DNA from: Dicyema japonicum
Lineage: Eukaryota > Dicyemida > Rhombozoa > Dicyemidae
Reading direction: 5' to 3'
Length of the DNA stretch: 64,000 nucleotides
Assembly: GCA_011109175.1 (NCBI GenBank)
Contig: RDEW01000027.1
Coordinates: 209,817-273,816, forward strand
The translations under genes were made by a program, and so were the position numbers. Shown here one piece after another: positions 1-10,943 of the stretch (position 1 is the first letter of the stretch; every line of letters begins with the position of its first letter). The notes under the pieces were generated by a model. It had not been told where the DNA came from. It saw only the letters and a list, made by a program, of their open reading frames with translations, and searched no databases.

Positions 1-1329
1 TTTTGAGAGCACTTTTAAAAATCTCATTTTCTTCAGAGCAGTTAATTGATGTTTGCCTTTGTGTTTTGTTAGTAGAATCCCCAGAATCCTTGGTGTTTTG
101 TTAGTAGGAATAGCCTCGTTCTTCATATGATTTTTGGTTCGACACAAAGCTGTTTTTTGTATGTGGTAAACAGCGTGACAGAGGACTTTGTCGAGCCTCC
201 GCTTCGAGAGGCATAGTTCCAGCTTGTCAAGCATTTGTTGCTTCTGTCCTTAGAGCCAAGAATGATATCGTCGGCCTAGGAGAGGATTAGACAGTTCACA
301 TTACAGGTTTGTAACATGTCGCTTATGTAGAGGTTGAAGAGTTGGGGTGACAATGGGGAGCCTTGAGGGACTTCATTTTGAAGGTAGCGAGATTTTGATT
401 CTATGTTGTTGTAGAGTACTTGTGCTCGTCTTCCATTTAGGAAGTCGAGCCAAAGCTTCAAGTTGCTTTTGTGATGTCCACGGATATAAGTACTGTCCTA
501 GGAAGTTAAATCTTTTTGCAATGAAGGGGGTTGTGAGGTGTTTTCAAATAGGTTTGATTGGGAACTTCTTCCATATTTCAAGGACTGTGTTCGTGTTGAT
601 GGATAGGTTGAAGATATAGGATAATAGTTCCAGGGCTTGATGGCCTAGGTGCTTCAGTTCACATGTGGTTATGTTGTCTGGTCCTTTGACCTCTGAGTTG
701 TTGGCCTTGGATATAGCTCTGCGGACATCCTGACTAGTAAAGAGGATTCTGTCATCGGAGCGTGTCGGTTCAACCTTTTTCAGGAATCCTTGGTGTTTTT
801 TGAAAACTCCTTGTAGGAGATAGACGCATAATATTTTATCATGCTATCGGGTTTTATGCAGACTTTGATTTTTTTGTTTTGGGGAGGATTTTTTGATGTT
901 CTTTATCCATTTCCTGACTCTCTGCATTGGGGTTCCTGCAGAGAACCTTCAATAGTGTCGTCCATCTAATCATATTTTTTGCCTTGATGTTTTTGTCGAT
1001 CTCTTTTTCCAATTCAAGAGTCCAATGCAAGTATCAACGTACTCCTTGAATCCACTCCAGTTCGCAAAACTGAAATTAATTATCTTCTGACACCTCGTTT
1101 TGACATCCAAAAATATCGTATTGTGGTCACTCCTGGTGTCATACTACACAGACCAGTCAATATGAGGGGCCAGGATGGAGATGACTGTTAGATGTGAGTG
1201 AATCTGGGAGCACAGGAAAAGCAGGAACTCAAAGGCGGGAGATATGTTTTGACCAATTTTATTGAAAGTTTTGTAAATCAGATTTAGGTAGCCACAAGTT
1301 CGAGATGTCCATATTCGTTGAGCATACAT
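1..1329 (-). mobile_element. LINE-C remnant (APE endonuclease end plus RT)
   Basis: Read on the minus strand, the end of an APE-type endonuclease comes first (about 1330-1130, ending in a TRSDHN motif, the SDH box of LINE endonucleases). A degraded linker follows, then a reverse-transcriptase block at 461-276 with the motif VPQGSPLSPQLFNLYISD. Stops and frameshifts break every domain, so this is a dead copy. It runs off the left edge of the window. The RT box matches the other LINE-C copies here (15.1, 37.9, 44.2 kb). Confidence 0.75.
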
Positions 1330-1434
1330 TATCAGTTATATCCTAAAACGGAATTTCAGTGAAAATTACCGTGACCATAAATAAACAGAAACATTACAAA
1401 ATCAAGAATAAATGTTAATAAATATCTAATTTAT

Positions 1435-1975
1435 TTAATCAATGCAATAAATATGCGCCATTCCTCGAAATGTGGGAGTTTCCACAGCACTTTCAGATTT
1501 ATAGAAATGATATAAATTTTTCGAGTGATTAATCAAATAGACTCCAGGTCCTTTAATTCCTATAATTTTGGGATTGGTTCCAACAAATATGTTGTCATCC
1601 AATTGATCACTTTTGTAGATATTAATATCATCTTCCACGTGCACAAGTGTTGAGTTGGCGACGAAGAATTCAGACTGTATTGAAATACACTGAGACAGAA
1701 AATTCTCTTTTTTTGAACGCTTCAGAATCAAAGCGATATTTCCGGTGGCAGAACTCGCCAGAATTATGCCTAAACCCATAAAGTAACAAATAACTCAATA
1801 ATATAATGACTATCACGTAGAATTTGCTCGTGAGTTGTTTTCGCTGCAAAATCAAAAGATTCTTCTTTTGTTCTCTCAATTTCATTTTTCTGTAGAAATC
1901 CCCAGCGGATTTGATGCTGCTTGAATCAATAGAGTTCTCAAAAAATTTAATGTCTATTGGCCTCATTGTAATCAT
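1435..1975 (-). CDS. single-pass membrane protein, possibly sarcoglycan-like
   Basis: Two exons on the minus strand (1975-1795 and 1769-1435) are separated by a 25-nt GT-AG intron (1770-1794). Splicing it out joins two reading frames and restores one hydrophobic segment. The product is 171 residues: a charged N-terminus of about 50 residues, one transmembrane segment (about residues 52-74, FYVIVIILL... to ...NIALIL), then an outer or lumenal domain of about 95 residues. This arrangement, a stretch resembling the sarcoglycan pattern (FVGTNPKIIGIKGPG), and SAVETPTFRG near the end suggest a much shortened delta/gamma-sarcoglycan relative. The cysteine-rich end of that family is missing. The membrane protein is well supported; the family is tentative. 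Confidence 0.55.
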
Positions 1976-2813
1976 CTATCGTTCGCAGCTAAATAAAGTT
2001 GGACATTTCATTAAAAAACCAAATTTAGACATTTTGTGAAACGTAATTTATAATATCCAATTTAAGTGAAGATTTTTGAAACTATGAACGTGATTAAGGT
2101 TTCCGGTTAAGATTTCATTTTTGCTTCAAACCAACTTGTTGAAGTGCCTTTAATCTTAAGGATAAGAGAAGTTACTGATTCTAATGGGAGAGAAGTGATA
2201 TTGATTAGTTGGTGGTCAAATTCTCTATGGAAAGGAGAGTGATTCCCAGCAACGTCGGAAGGTTGAGGTGGTGAAGTACTTTTATTGCAAAAACACAGCT
2301 TCATGATAGATGAAAATCCTTATTTTATTTCTTTTCGTAAAGGTAATGAATTCAGGAGACATCATGAATTTCTAACAAAAAAGTGTCAGATGCACTTAGG
2401 AAGATGGTTCGAATCTCGTCCATTGAAAAAACTTAAGGATCACCTATCAGAGGATGAACACACATAAAATAGTTAATATGATTATAATAATTTCTGTCAA
2501 TCTTTGACATAGTAAAACTACCTACTTTTGTAGCCAGTAGACCCAACCTATCTGACTTACCAAGCAACTAAATACAATCGACCCACTCAAATTGGCAATT
2601 TTTGGTTCCTTAGAATTTTGTGACCAATTTGGCCAATTTAAAACTAAAATCAATAATTTTGAAAAACAATAAGCAAATTTTTTAGAAAAATGCTTTAAAT
2701 GAATAAAAAACATATTTAATTCTTACTGTTTTTCTTTGCTTCAATAATACTCGCTTTGTACTTTCTTATTGAGAAAGAGCAAAATTTAATTCTTAATTCT
2801 CAACAAATCATCG
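1976..2813. other. no recognisable gene
   Basis: AT-rich sequence without a convincing gene. A segment around 2095-2260 resembles one around 13750-13930 at the protein level (KVSG..., then a similar run), so this may be an unnamed dispersed repeat. The short open frame at 2285-2467 has no recognisable domain. Confidence 0.3.
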
Positions 2814-2978
2814 GGAGCCGTTGGTCCAATGACGGCTGAATTCTTGCAAGAACTCGGAGGATTGCTTGCCAGAAAGAAAAGGGATCAACGAGAAGGGTTA
2901 TGGCTAAGACAAAAGATCGGAATAGCCATACTCCGAGGGAACTCGTTCGCAATCCACGCAGCAGGCTTCCTCAACTGA
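2814..2978 (+). mobile_element. LINE-A extreme C-terminus
   Basis: A 54-codon open stretch ends in a natural stop. It carries the terminal signature of LINE-A: a helical segment (EFLQELGGLLARKKRDQREG) followed by LRQKIGIAILRGNSFAI. The same ending appears at about 20133-20260 (RERISLAIVRGNSMAI) and on the minus strand near 47600. Only the last part of the element is present, joined upstream to unrelated AT-rich sequence. Confidence 0.7.
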
Positions 2979-3069
2979 CATCTGTTTAATTGTTAAAAAA
3001 AAAATTCTCAACATTAGATAAGAGTTCCCTCTATTGAAATTATTATTAAAAGCACTTCCGAAAAAACAT

Positions 3070-3250
3070 AAATTAGTTAAGTTTCCCTTGTGCCTTATTC
3101 CTAATCATTCTCTCTGTCAACCTCGACCATGATCCTCTGTTGTCCGCTAGTTCTCTTAGGTAATCCAGATCGTCCGCCGAAATTAGTCTCATACCAACCG
3201 CCAATAGGTCTTCGTTCAAGATAGTCGGAAGTGTCATTCTTGGTCTTCCG
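3070..3250 (-). mobile_element. LINE-D 3' end
   Basis: The minus-strand frame reads GRPRMTLPTILNEDL followed by SADDLDYLRELADNRGSW. This is the C-terminal signature shared by LINE-D copies at 6.6, 35.8 and 51.6 kb. It is a 5'-truncated fragment only. Confidence 0.7.
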
Positions 3251-3479
3251 TGAAATCCGTCTCCTGTGTGTGCAAAGTAAATCTAACTAAAATATATTTT
3301 TTGTCTACATGTATTATTTTTTCCGATTCTTGTATAATAAATAGAAAGCAGAACCAAGGAATGCTTCTTTTTTTGTTGTTGTTTGTCTATGTTATTATGT
3401 CACATGCGATATTGCATTCATGCGTTAGTTAAAATATACGTGTGTTACCACGGCAACGATTATTAGATTGAATGTTGGA

Positions 3480-3648
3480 GAACAAATGAATTAACAATCA
3501 ACAATTTTATTAACAAGAAATTAGGAGTTAGAGGGTATATTATTATAGTCCTGCTCCTAAGCTAGAACAAATGAATTAACAATCAACAATTTTATTAACA
3601 AGAAATTAGGAGTTAGAGGGTATATTATTATAGTCCTGCTCCTAAGCT
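3480..3648. repeat. tandem duplication, 2 x 85 bp
   Basis: The unit starting GAACAAATGAATTAAC at 3480 is repeated without visible change from 3565. It lies in non-coding sequence and is one of several exact two-copy repeats of 85-140 bp in the window. Confidence 0.95.
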
Positions 3649-3989
3649 TGGGCATTTCGCCAGATTCCCTCTCTTCATTAGTCAAGCTAGAGGTCCAAAC
3701 GGGGATCCCAAAATGCAACCTAATACTAATTTTGAAGTAAGGCAGTCTATTCTTTAATATCCAAAAACAAAACCGGACAAATCTTAAAACAATAATGCGC
3801 TACATAAAATCTCACCATGTTATGGTAACCCGAATTTTTTCAGGGACAAACTTGGATTGGTTCCATAATAGTTCATAATCTGATGCGTTAATTAGTTAAC
3901 ATGTACACGTCTCCTTCTTCGAAGTCATACTTAGAGACATGGGCATCTTTTTTATTCCTCTTCTTTATTAGTTTGAGTCTGAATTGGGC

Positions 3990-4370
3990 GGCTCAACGCC
4001 AAAGGTAAAATCACATTTTTTGCTTTCAGGCCCATTCTCAGACTGTAGATACTCGAAATGGCCGAATTCATGAAAAATTTTCTGTTCGCTTTTGTTCTCT
4101 AAATTTTTCGTAATTAGAATTTTGAATACACATCAACATTGAATTTTCAAACTTAAATTCAAAGTAAAATTAAGACCTTCTGAGATCGAGTAAATCAGCT
4201 TGAAATCGTTCATTAGGACATGAAGCAAACAAGTAATTTGAAGAATCAGAAAGTTTTAAAAGAACCGAGAAGCGGCGAATGTCACATTTATTCACGGTTT
4301 TTTTATGATCTCTCTCTTGGTCAAAAAGAATCTTTTTGACAAACGTTTTCGTGGGCGATCTTTTCACAAT
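3990..4370 (-). mobile_element. retroviral-type integrase remnant (possible)
   Basis: The minus strand shows a degraded integrase core. NERFQADLLDLRR resembles the first catalytic aspartate box of rve integrases. FHEFGHFEYLQSENGPE, in another frame, resembles the second box (usually LQSDNGxEF), with the Asp changed to Glu. Frameshifts and stops separate them. It could come from an LTR element or a KRBA2-like integrase gene. No LTRs are seen. Confidence 0.4.
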
Positions 4371-4564
4371 AGGTTATGAAATGAATTTGGTTCGGATAAG
4401 TTTCATATCTGTAGGCTCAACGGATAAACACCTAGCCAAGCTGAGAGCTCTGTTGAAGAGGGCTTGGGGATCACATTGTTATCTATTTTTTTGTTTTAAC
4501 AGATATAAAATATGAAAATTCCATCATTTATTATCACTTGCATGCACGTGAGATTTATTTACTT

Positions 4565-4700
4565 GTTTTAATAACCACGGGTATACCCGAAAGAGGTTTT
4601 ACCAACTTTCTTCGATCGGAGTGGGATTTATCCTATCCAAGAATCACGTCCATCAATATTTGTCATTGTGGAAACCTCTCCGCTGAAAAAGAGATCAAGG
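4565..4700 (-). repeat. dispersed repeat R1, diverged copy
   Basis: Contains the R1 landmarks in order on the plus strand: AATAACC...GGTATACC near the start, then GTCCATCAAT, then TTGTGGAAACC.CTCC. The same order occurs at 10944-11107 and 17181-17338. The TTTATTTAATAACC end matches the LINE-C 3' tail in reverse, so the element points to the minus strand. This is the most diverged copy. Confidence 0.4.
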
Positions 4701-5078
4701 AAAGTGTTGAATCCACGAATTGTAGGTTCAAATCTCGTCAATAATTATTTTCTGCATTTAAACTTATAAAAAATTTATTTTTTACCCCGGTACCTTCGAG
4801 TGAAGGAAACCGGTAGCTAACAAGGACGTACAGCCAAGAGCGGACGCTTTCAGAAATTTGAAAAATATATTTGGTTTTGTGCAGAACTCGGAGGTAGACT
4901 TGGACAAGAGAATAGGTGGCCCGTATTCTGGTCGTCAAGAAGGCATGATGAGCAAGTATTGTCTGATTCTGTTCTGACTTATAAAAGATGGGCAAACTAA
5001 TTTTTTATTTTTAATTAAAATTTTATTAACTTTAAAAATAAAAAAAAACTAAATAATTTAAAATTTATATAGAAACGG
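4701..5078. other. intergenic, no recognisable gene
   Basis: AT-rich spacer upstream of BBS5. Open frames here are short and lack family features. The last 30 bases before the BBS5 ATG contain CTAAATAATTT...TATATAG, which looks like a 3' splice site. Confidence 0.4.
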
Positions 5079-6371
5079 ATGAAAAACTGTGATGCAATAT
5101 CAGACATCTACAAAACCGACTTGTTTAAGGTTTGTCCCCACAAAAGGTAGTCTCTTAAATTTCAAAAAAGATATTTTAATATTTATCCTGGGGAATACAT
5201 CATAAGAAGATTCTCTGATGTCATTAATATTAGGCCTTATTCCGAGGTTTTAGGTATTTTTTAATCACTGTGACTCCAGGTGTCTTAACTGTGACCAATT
5301 TAAGAATTACGTGGGTCGGTAATTTCGATAAAATGGTGAATCGATTTTGTAGGAAAATTGTTTGATTTAGATTTTGGATTCGAGGTCGTATACGAAGTAA
5401 AATCAAAATTTTCGTCTTCGGTAGTTAAATATTTAACGACAGAAAATTTTTGGGGGTTCTGAGGCTTTACAAATCCTCGTGAATTATTTGGGGAATAAAT
5501 TCCAGTTTTTGTTTCAATACAAGGTTACATGTTTCCATCACATAGAATGCCAAACTAACAAATCTCCACGACGTTATTTCGTCCGTTTGGAGGTTATTCC
5601 GTATTTTACTAAATTCAGAGCCTTCCAATCATCAAAAATATACCGTTCCGTGAAATCTTGCCAGATTTTTTCACAAAGAAAATTTCTCAAGTTACTTCCC
5701 GAAGAGAAGCTCGAGAAGAGTTACGATGGAATCAACGCCTTGGAAACGGGGAAAGTCATCATTATTATTGTATGTTGAGGGAATCATGGGGACGATGTAC
5801 TTGACAAATATTCGGGTTGTCTGGATCGGCATGGGAAATGAAATGTACAACGTTAGCATTTCTTACTATCATTTGGTACCTCTTTTAAAGTTAGGCAGAA
5901 ATATCCGGTTGTATATGTCAACTCCAGTTTCGGGCGGGTTCTTGGTTTTAGAATCTCAAAATTGGTATTTTTGTTTGTTTAAAATTAAAAGAAAAACTGC
6001 AATTATGGATTCAAAGCAAAAAATGAGGAACAGTCGGAGATCATATTAAAGCGCGTGAACCATTTACTCATGAAATACCGAGAAAAGCCAATATTTGGTG
6101 TCATTTTAAATAAGGAGGATGTTTATGTTTGAGTGATTGAAGGACCAGGAACCACGGGAGTGCAGTGAAGTGGAGTATGAAAACGTGGATACGGATGAGA
6201 AGACTGAAGAAGTTAAAGATATGATTGGGGTAAGCATTTAAAGAGAAATAGACGTATATGCTTGCTAAGGAAAATCATAACTCTGAAATTATGTTCTCTG
6301 AAAAATATCAGATAGCATTTGAAAAACCGATTGGCGACTACACAATCGAGGACTTATGGAATGTTCTATAA
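5079..6371 (+). CDS. BBS5: BBS5, BBSome subunit (12 exons, 11 tiny introns)
   Basis: BBS5 is the PH-like-domain subunit of the BBSome, which moves membrane proteins in and out of cilia and binds phosphoinositides. Aligning the reading frames to the family gives 12 exons and introns at 5147-5170, 5254-5279, 5349-5370, 5421-5442, 5524-5545, 5593-5618, 5755-5779, 5908-5927, 5965-5991, 6121-6142 and 6231-6252 (20-27 nt). The spliced CDS is 1035 nt, 344 residues; human BBS5 is 341. Hallmarks are LTVTNLRITWVGN in the first DM16 repeat, YLTNIRVVWIGMGNEMYNVS in the second, KPIFGV, and the end YTIEDLWNVL. The start was chosen as the only upstream ATG that gives an N-terminus of family length. AATAAA follows the stop closely. 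Presence of this gene implies a ciliated organism. The exact edges of the 5908-5927 intron are the least certain. Confidence 0.93.
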
Positions 6372-6540
6372 AATATTAATAAATTTTATTTAATTCCATT
6401 AAAATTAATATTATACTTTTTAAATAAATATTAGCAAATCACTATTTCCTCCATTGTACTACGCTCGGAACTCCTTTCATAGAATGCAGCTCAGATAAAT
6501 TCTAAGAATTTCCTGGCCAAAGCACATCTCAAACAAACAC

Positions 6541-6900
6541 CTCTATTCCCATTACAATATCCACCCATTGGACGGAGAAATAAGAAGTAACAGATGGGGC
6601 TTATTTGGTCACATCCTAAGAATGGACAGGAATACTCCCGCTAATCTTGCGATGGAACACCACTATGCTCCTCATCCGGGATCGACTTTCCGGGGAAGAC
6701 CACGAATTACTCTACCAACCCTTCTACATCAAGACCTAACTTCGATTGGGAAAGGGTTGAGGTCGGCAGATGATCTTGAGCACCTGAGGGACCTATCGAG
6801 GAACAGAGGGAACTGGAAGCGATTAATGAAACGCATCCCGGAGAGGGTGGCACAAGCGAAATAACTTTACTAATAATAATACTGCGCTAGATAATCGTGG
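6541..6900 (+). mobile_element. LINE-D 3' end with (TAA)n tail
   Basis: An open frame (6568-6864) carries the C-terminal domain of LINE-D: RWGLFGHILRMD, then FRGRPRITLPTLLHQDL, then DDLEHLRDLSRNRGNW. It is followed by TAATAATAATA. The upstream body is missing, as expected for 5'-truncated insertion. Confidence 0.8.
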
Positions 6901-6999
6901 AGGCTTGTGGGAGTAGTTGTGTGATCTTGACTTATAGTAATAGAGATTGCAGAGATAACATGTTTATAGACATCAAAAATGATGTAAATTGAAGACATT

Positions 7000-7560
7000 T
7001 TATTTTTTGAGTTCTACCGCTGCTTGGACTCTTTTTAAATGAACCTAGGACCTTACTTCTTTTAGGTAGCCTGTCATCCTCTTCTCAATTACTTTTTCAA
7101 TCATTTTGATAGCCACCCTCATCATTCTCAACGGTTACATCCATTCGTTTTTGGAGAGCAATTTTTATTGTTACTCCCCTCAACTTCTTCAACAGTGCTA
7201 CAATCAGCTTTTTGTTTTGTGAAAAGTACAATCCTTCAAGAGTGTAAATGGGGTAGGAAAGCACTGTTTGTGTGTGACGAATAGAAATGTCTCCCAATCA
7301 AGCATTGGTTTCATACATAGAATTGCCTGATGTGTTTTCTTTCTCCATGTCTCGTTAAGTTTTTTTTATCAAAAACAACACCCAGGTATTTTAGGGACTC
7401 AACATGATTGATTTTACCCAAAGAGTTCGCTCAACTCCACGTTTTCTGAGTCATAAAAACTTCATTACATTAGTTTTTTTAGTCGGAATGTTTGATCCCT
7501 GTAAGCCACATCGACTCCTGATTTCTTCTATATAGTTTTTTTTCCGAGAGAGTACTTGTT
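7000..7560 (-). mobile_element. degraded LINE, probably LINE-B
   Basis: In minus-strand frames one can follow HVESLKYLG, then a KHIRQ-like and a coiled basic stretch. This resembles the region after the RT in LINE-B (compare YKYLGV at about 55800 and YRYLGVLEDKYSD at about 49540). It is broken in several frames; the family assignment is weak. Confidence 0.35.
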
Positions 7561-7565
7561 CGATT

Positions 7566-7705
7566 ATTAATTTAATTTATTTACACCAATAAAAAACTTA
7601 AAGTAAAAACTAATTAATTGGACCCAGTTTCACGTCTACAAAAACAGAGTCCATCCGGAATCTGTATAAAAGGTAAAAGACGTCCATTATTTTCGGATAA
7701 TTAAT
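7566..7705 (-). repeat. dispersed repeat R1
   Basis: Shares with the copy at 10944-11107: CTAATTAATTGGACCCAGTTTC, AACAGAGTCCATCCGGAATC and GGTAAAAGACGTCCAT. Truncated at the end that carries TTGTGGAAACCCCTCC. Confidence 0.65.
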
Positions 7706-8237
7706 AATCGTTCAATAATACGAAGTGAAACAAATTTCGTAACGTGACACAAACGGGACCTTAGTTAATCTAACGTTTTTGGTTTTGTGAAAGTGCTTTT
7801 TAAAAATATGCAAAGTTTAGTTTTCATTTACCTTAATTTAAACAGAAAAATGTAAATAAATTTATGTGTTATAAAATAATTGTAACTTTTTAAAATAAAT
7901 TTTAATGATCTATTTTTTTAGTTTAACGGTTGAGAGAACTGGCGGTGAAATGAGTTTTCCATATGATTTGGGTATTTTCGGCCAAAATTTAGGATGTATA
8001 AAGTCAAAAAATCGCCCTAGTTATAAGAGTCAAAGATGATAGATCTGCATATTTTAAAAATCGTCAATTCAAGTCAGCTCCAGTAAAATCGAATTTCATT
8101 TTTGATCAAATCAATCAAATCATAATTCCAATCAGATTTGTTTGATGAACGATATTGCCCAAATTTTCAAAAAATTATAGGTCACCTATTTGTAAGTTTA
8201 GTTTACTTTATTGACTCGGTATATATTGAGTAATTAG

Positions 8238-8325
8238 TTATTTATTTAATAACCCCAAAAAGGGAACACCAAGAAAGAAGGAGTAAACCAACTAATTAAG
8301 TGATCCCGGTACGAGTAATTAGTTA
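8238..8325 (-). mobile_element. LINE-C 3' tail only
   Basis: Reverse complement of the terminal bases of the LINE-C copy that ends near 38965: GGGATCAC, then CTTTCTTGGTGTTCCC, then a GGGTTATTAAA-like end. About 80 bases survive, an extreme 5' truncation. Confidence 0.65.
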
Positions 8326-8461
8326 ATAGTCAACAATTAATTAAGGAATCTCTAAATTTGAGAAAACAACGTCATTCAAAATTTCATTAAATTAAATTAA
8401 TTTTTAATTAAATATATGATTATAATAAATTAATTAATTATTTGTGTTTTAATTTCAAACT

Positions 8462-9133
8462 ATGATATTTCTCTTTGTTTTGATACATAATTGTATCCAT
8501 TTTTCTAATATAAGTACATTCAATATGTGAGTCGAACTTTTATAACAATAAACGGGACAACGAATTCAATGGGCATTGCTATGAGCTGTTCACTGATCGC
8601 CTTAATTGGTATAATGCCAGAAATCACTGCAAGTCGAAAAACGGAGATTTGGTAGAATTGTTAGCTGTAATAATAAGGTTTCAATAAAGTCTAAAGCGGT
8701 TTTCAACTTTATTTCCAATTTGCTGAATGGAATAAATAATAAAAATGATTTGAATGTCTTCACCGGTGGACACAAATATGACGGAAGTTGGTATTGGCTA
8801 AACAAAAGTCTTATGTTTGATGATTCCATTAGATAATCCTATAATTTTAGAAAATTGGAGAACAGATAGAGGTGCTTTGTTTGGGAGTTGTATTTGTCTC
8901 TGGATCAAATCTGACTGGATATTCGATGTCTGCTCATGCGAGCATACTACGTCGAAATCGGCATTTATCTGCGAAATTCGTACCTTTTCTACTTTACTTT
9001 AAGCTGCCAAGCCTCTTGTTCCTCGAAGGAGTTGATTTTATCTTTCACTTTAGGTTCTCTTACTGTTCTACAGATATTTGGAATTGTTCTTCTCTCTGTT
9101 GATGGACTGATTCTTGTGATCTATTTTAAATAG
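8462..9133 (+). CDS. membrane-anchored C-type lectin domain protein
   Basis: Six exons with introns at 8493-8514, 8652-8677, 8808-8832, 8980-9003 and 9031-9053 (22-26 nt) give a CDS of 552 nt and 183 residues. Order: signal peptide (MIFLFVLIHN), C-type lectin fold with the long-form cysteine set (C in ICES, GHCYEL, NHCKSK, SCICLW, DVCSC, FICEI), a short PAKPLVPRRS linker, and a transmembrane helix of about 22 residues ending two residues before the stop. The protein therefore has almost no cytoplasmic tail. The usual EPN/QPD and WND calcium and sugar motifs are absent (the WND place reads WIFD), so calcium-dependent sugar binding is doubtful. A role in surface contact with the host is inference only. 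The start is the only ATG that supplies a signal peptide and joins through a 22-nt intron. Confidence 0.88.
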
Positions 9134-9163
9134 TGAAATTTGACCTAATTTCCAGCCGAAGAT

Positions 9164-9394
9164 ATGCTGCAAGAACAAGAAACTTTATGTTTACTTTTAC
9201 CAAGGAATCTACTCGTCGACAAACGAAACAAAATCATCCGCCATCTTACTCTGAGGTCGTTAATTAACTGGATTTATTTATCTTTGATTGGTGTAGGTGG
9301 TCTTATGTTTGATTTGGCTCGATTTAATATCCAAGATTTACTCGATATTTGTTATTCCACCTCTCAACTAGATCATTCACTGGGGGAGATCTGA
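9164..9394 (+). CDS. small ORF, function unknown
   Basis: A 76-codon frame starts 30 bases after the lectin stop, beginning MLQEQETLCLLLPRNLL. The ATG is preceded by CTAATTTCCAG, which looks like a 3' splice site. Unspliced it encodes a hydrophobic middle, but a GT...GTAG stretch at about 9252-9292 could be an intron, so the real product may be shorter. I recognise no domain. Confidence 0.3.
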   Translation: MLQEQETLCLLLPRNLLVDKRNKIIRHLTLRSLINWIYLSLIGVGGLMFDLARFNIQDLLDICYSTSQLDHSLGEI

Positions 9395-9454
9395 CAGATA
9401 TTTACTGGATGTTTATATAGATTAACCTATGTTGTTTCATGAACTTTTTTGGTA

Positions 9455-9735
9455 TATTTAGGTTAACTGGCCCAGTGTAACGAATGCGGGGGTAAAAGGC
9501 CTGATGGTCCCTATTCGAATCTCGCTGCCGCATATTCTAGCTGAAGGTTTCACGCATCTACGATGCTTTGCTTGACGAGTGACGCGGTCGTCAGTGAACA
9601 TCTCACTGAGGAACCGGTTCGTCTACAAAAGGACTCAAACCCAACGAAAATAAAAAAGAAGTCAAGAGCATTCCTTAGGTTCTCCTTCATCGATTTGCTA
9701 TGATTACAGTTTTTTGTTTAAAATAAAGTGTGTCC
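9455..9735 (+). repeat. tRNA-derived SINE, copy 1
   Basis: Head resembles a tRNA with a degraded A box and a B box TTCGAATCTC (about 9513-9522). It is followed by the conserved body CATCTACGATGC, TTGACGAGTGACGC, TCAGTG...CTCACTG.GGAAC, and ends in AAATAAAGTGTGTCC. Copies 2 (14577-14985, minus) and 3 (26033-26290) share head, body and end in the same order. Confidence 0.8.
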
Positions 9736-10943
9736 TTCCAGGGGGAGCTATGCTAATATAGGTCTTCGTAAAGTGCATTATCATATAGGTGGACTCCGGT
9801 ATGGATTGTATCCGCAAGTTATGAAGTGAAGAACTGGTACATGACGAATGTAACCTCACTTCCCTGTTTTTAATGTGGACGGATGGAGTGACTTAATGTG
9901 TACGTGGTGAGCCTACATAATCAATTTTAATGTAATTTCACTTTTATCTTCCATCTTTTAGAGGGGGACCACTTATCTTATCATAGTCCATCTTTGAGTT
10001 CTGAGTCCATCAGATCAACCTGATGATTTCTTGGAAAGTTCGCTTTTGGTAGTTGCTTTAACGTTAACCACCAGTTTCTATCACTATATTAAAATGGGGG
10101 TAATAAATAATTTTTTAAGTGTGATTTACCTCGTCTAATCACAATATAGTTAGTCAGTTAAGAGCTCTTTCGCGTGGCCCTAAAAGGGGTTCGCTTGAGC
10201 CATGTTTTGCAGCCATCCTCCTCGCCATCCTCGCCCACGCCATCTTGTTCCTGGCCCTCATTCGAACATCATCCAGATCGTCCGCTGTTAATCACAATAT
10301 ATTCTCTGATTAAAAATCGCATTAAAATCAGCTCTAAATTTTTTGAATTTTTTACTGTAATTGACTGAATGTCGTTGTCTTTCATTTAATAATAACACCA
10401 CATCGCCCATCTATTCAAATGAAAGAAATCGGTGGCTATCATGAACGTAACATCAAAAAGGGGTCGCTCGCATAAATTAGTCAGATGGATCTGCATGACG
10501 GATCATATGATGACACGTTTATGAAGAAAAGAAATTGAGGAAAGGACAAAAATGCAAGCGAGGTGATAGAATCCAGTTATAGATCATAATAATAATAACA
10601 CCAGAGACCGCGGTTACATAAACTTACTAATCAAGTGATTCCGCACGCTCTAGCAGGGAACTCATCTTGGCCCGATGCTCCTTCCTCGACCCCACACAAG
10701 CACGTTTGGTCGAGTGACTGGATCTTCGCAGTCACGACGGCGCGTTACATGGGTCATTCTTATTAAGGCTTCAAAAGACATTGGTGGCTGGAACTCTCCA
10801 GAAATCCAGCGTTCTGTGATTTTGGAGGCTCTTTTTAGGCTAGTCTCGATCTTCTACTAAAGTAGCTGGTAACAGAGAAACGAGAAATTTCAATTATTTA
10901 TCAGTAGGGAGGAAATTGTCCTATTTAGGACATTAATTTAATT
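9736..10943. other. no host gene seen; scattered LINE-C 3'-end pieces
   Basis: No reading frame belongs to a family I know. At about 10610-10690 the minus strand resembles the LINE-C 3' end (GAGCATCG...GGAATCACTTGATTAG), as at 14180-14290. The open frames at 10174-10368 and 10675-10860 look random or LINE-derived. Confidence 0.35.

Noticed and set aside
5601-5618. An 18-nt in-frame intron in BBS5
   Set aside because: It fits one alignment, but a 26-nt intron (5593-5618) gives a better match (VISSVWRAFQSSKIYR) and the correct total length.
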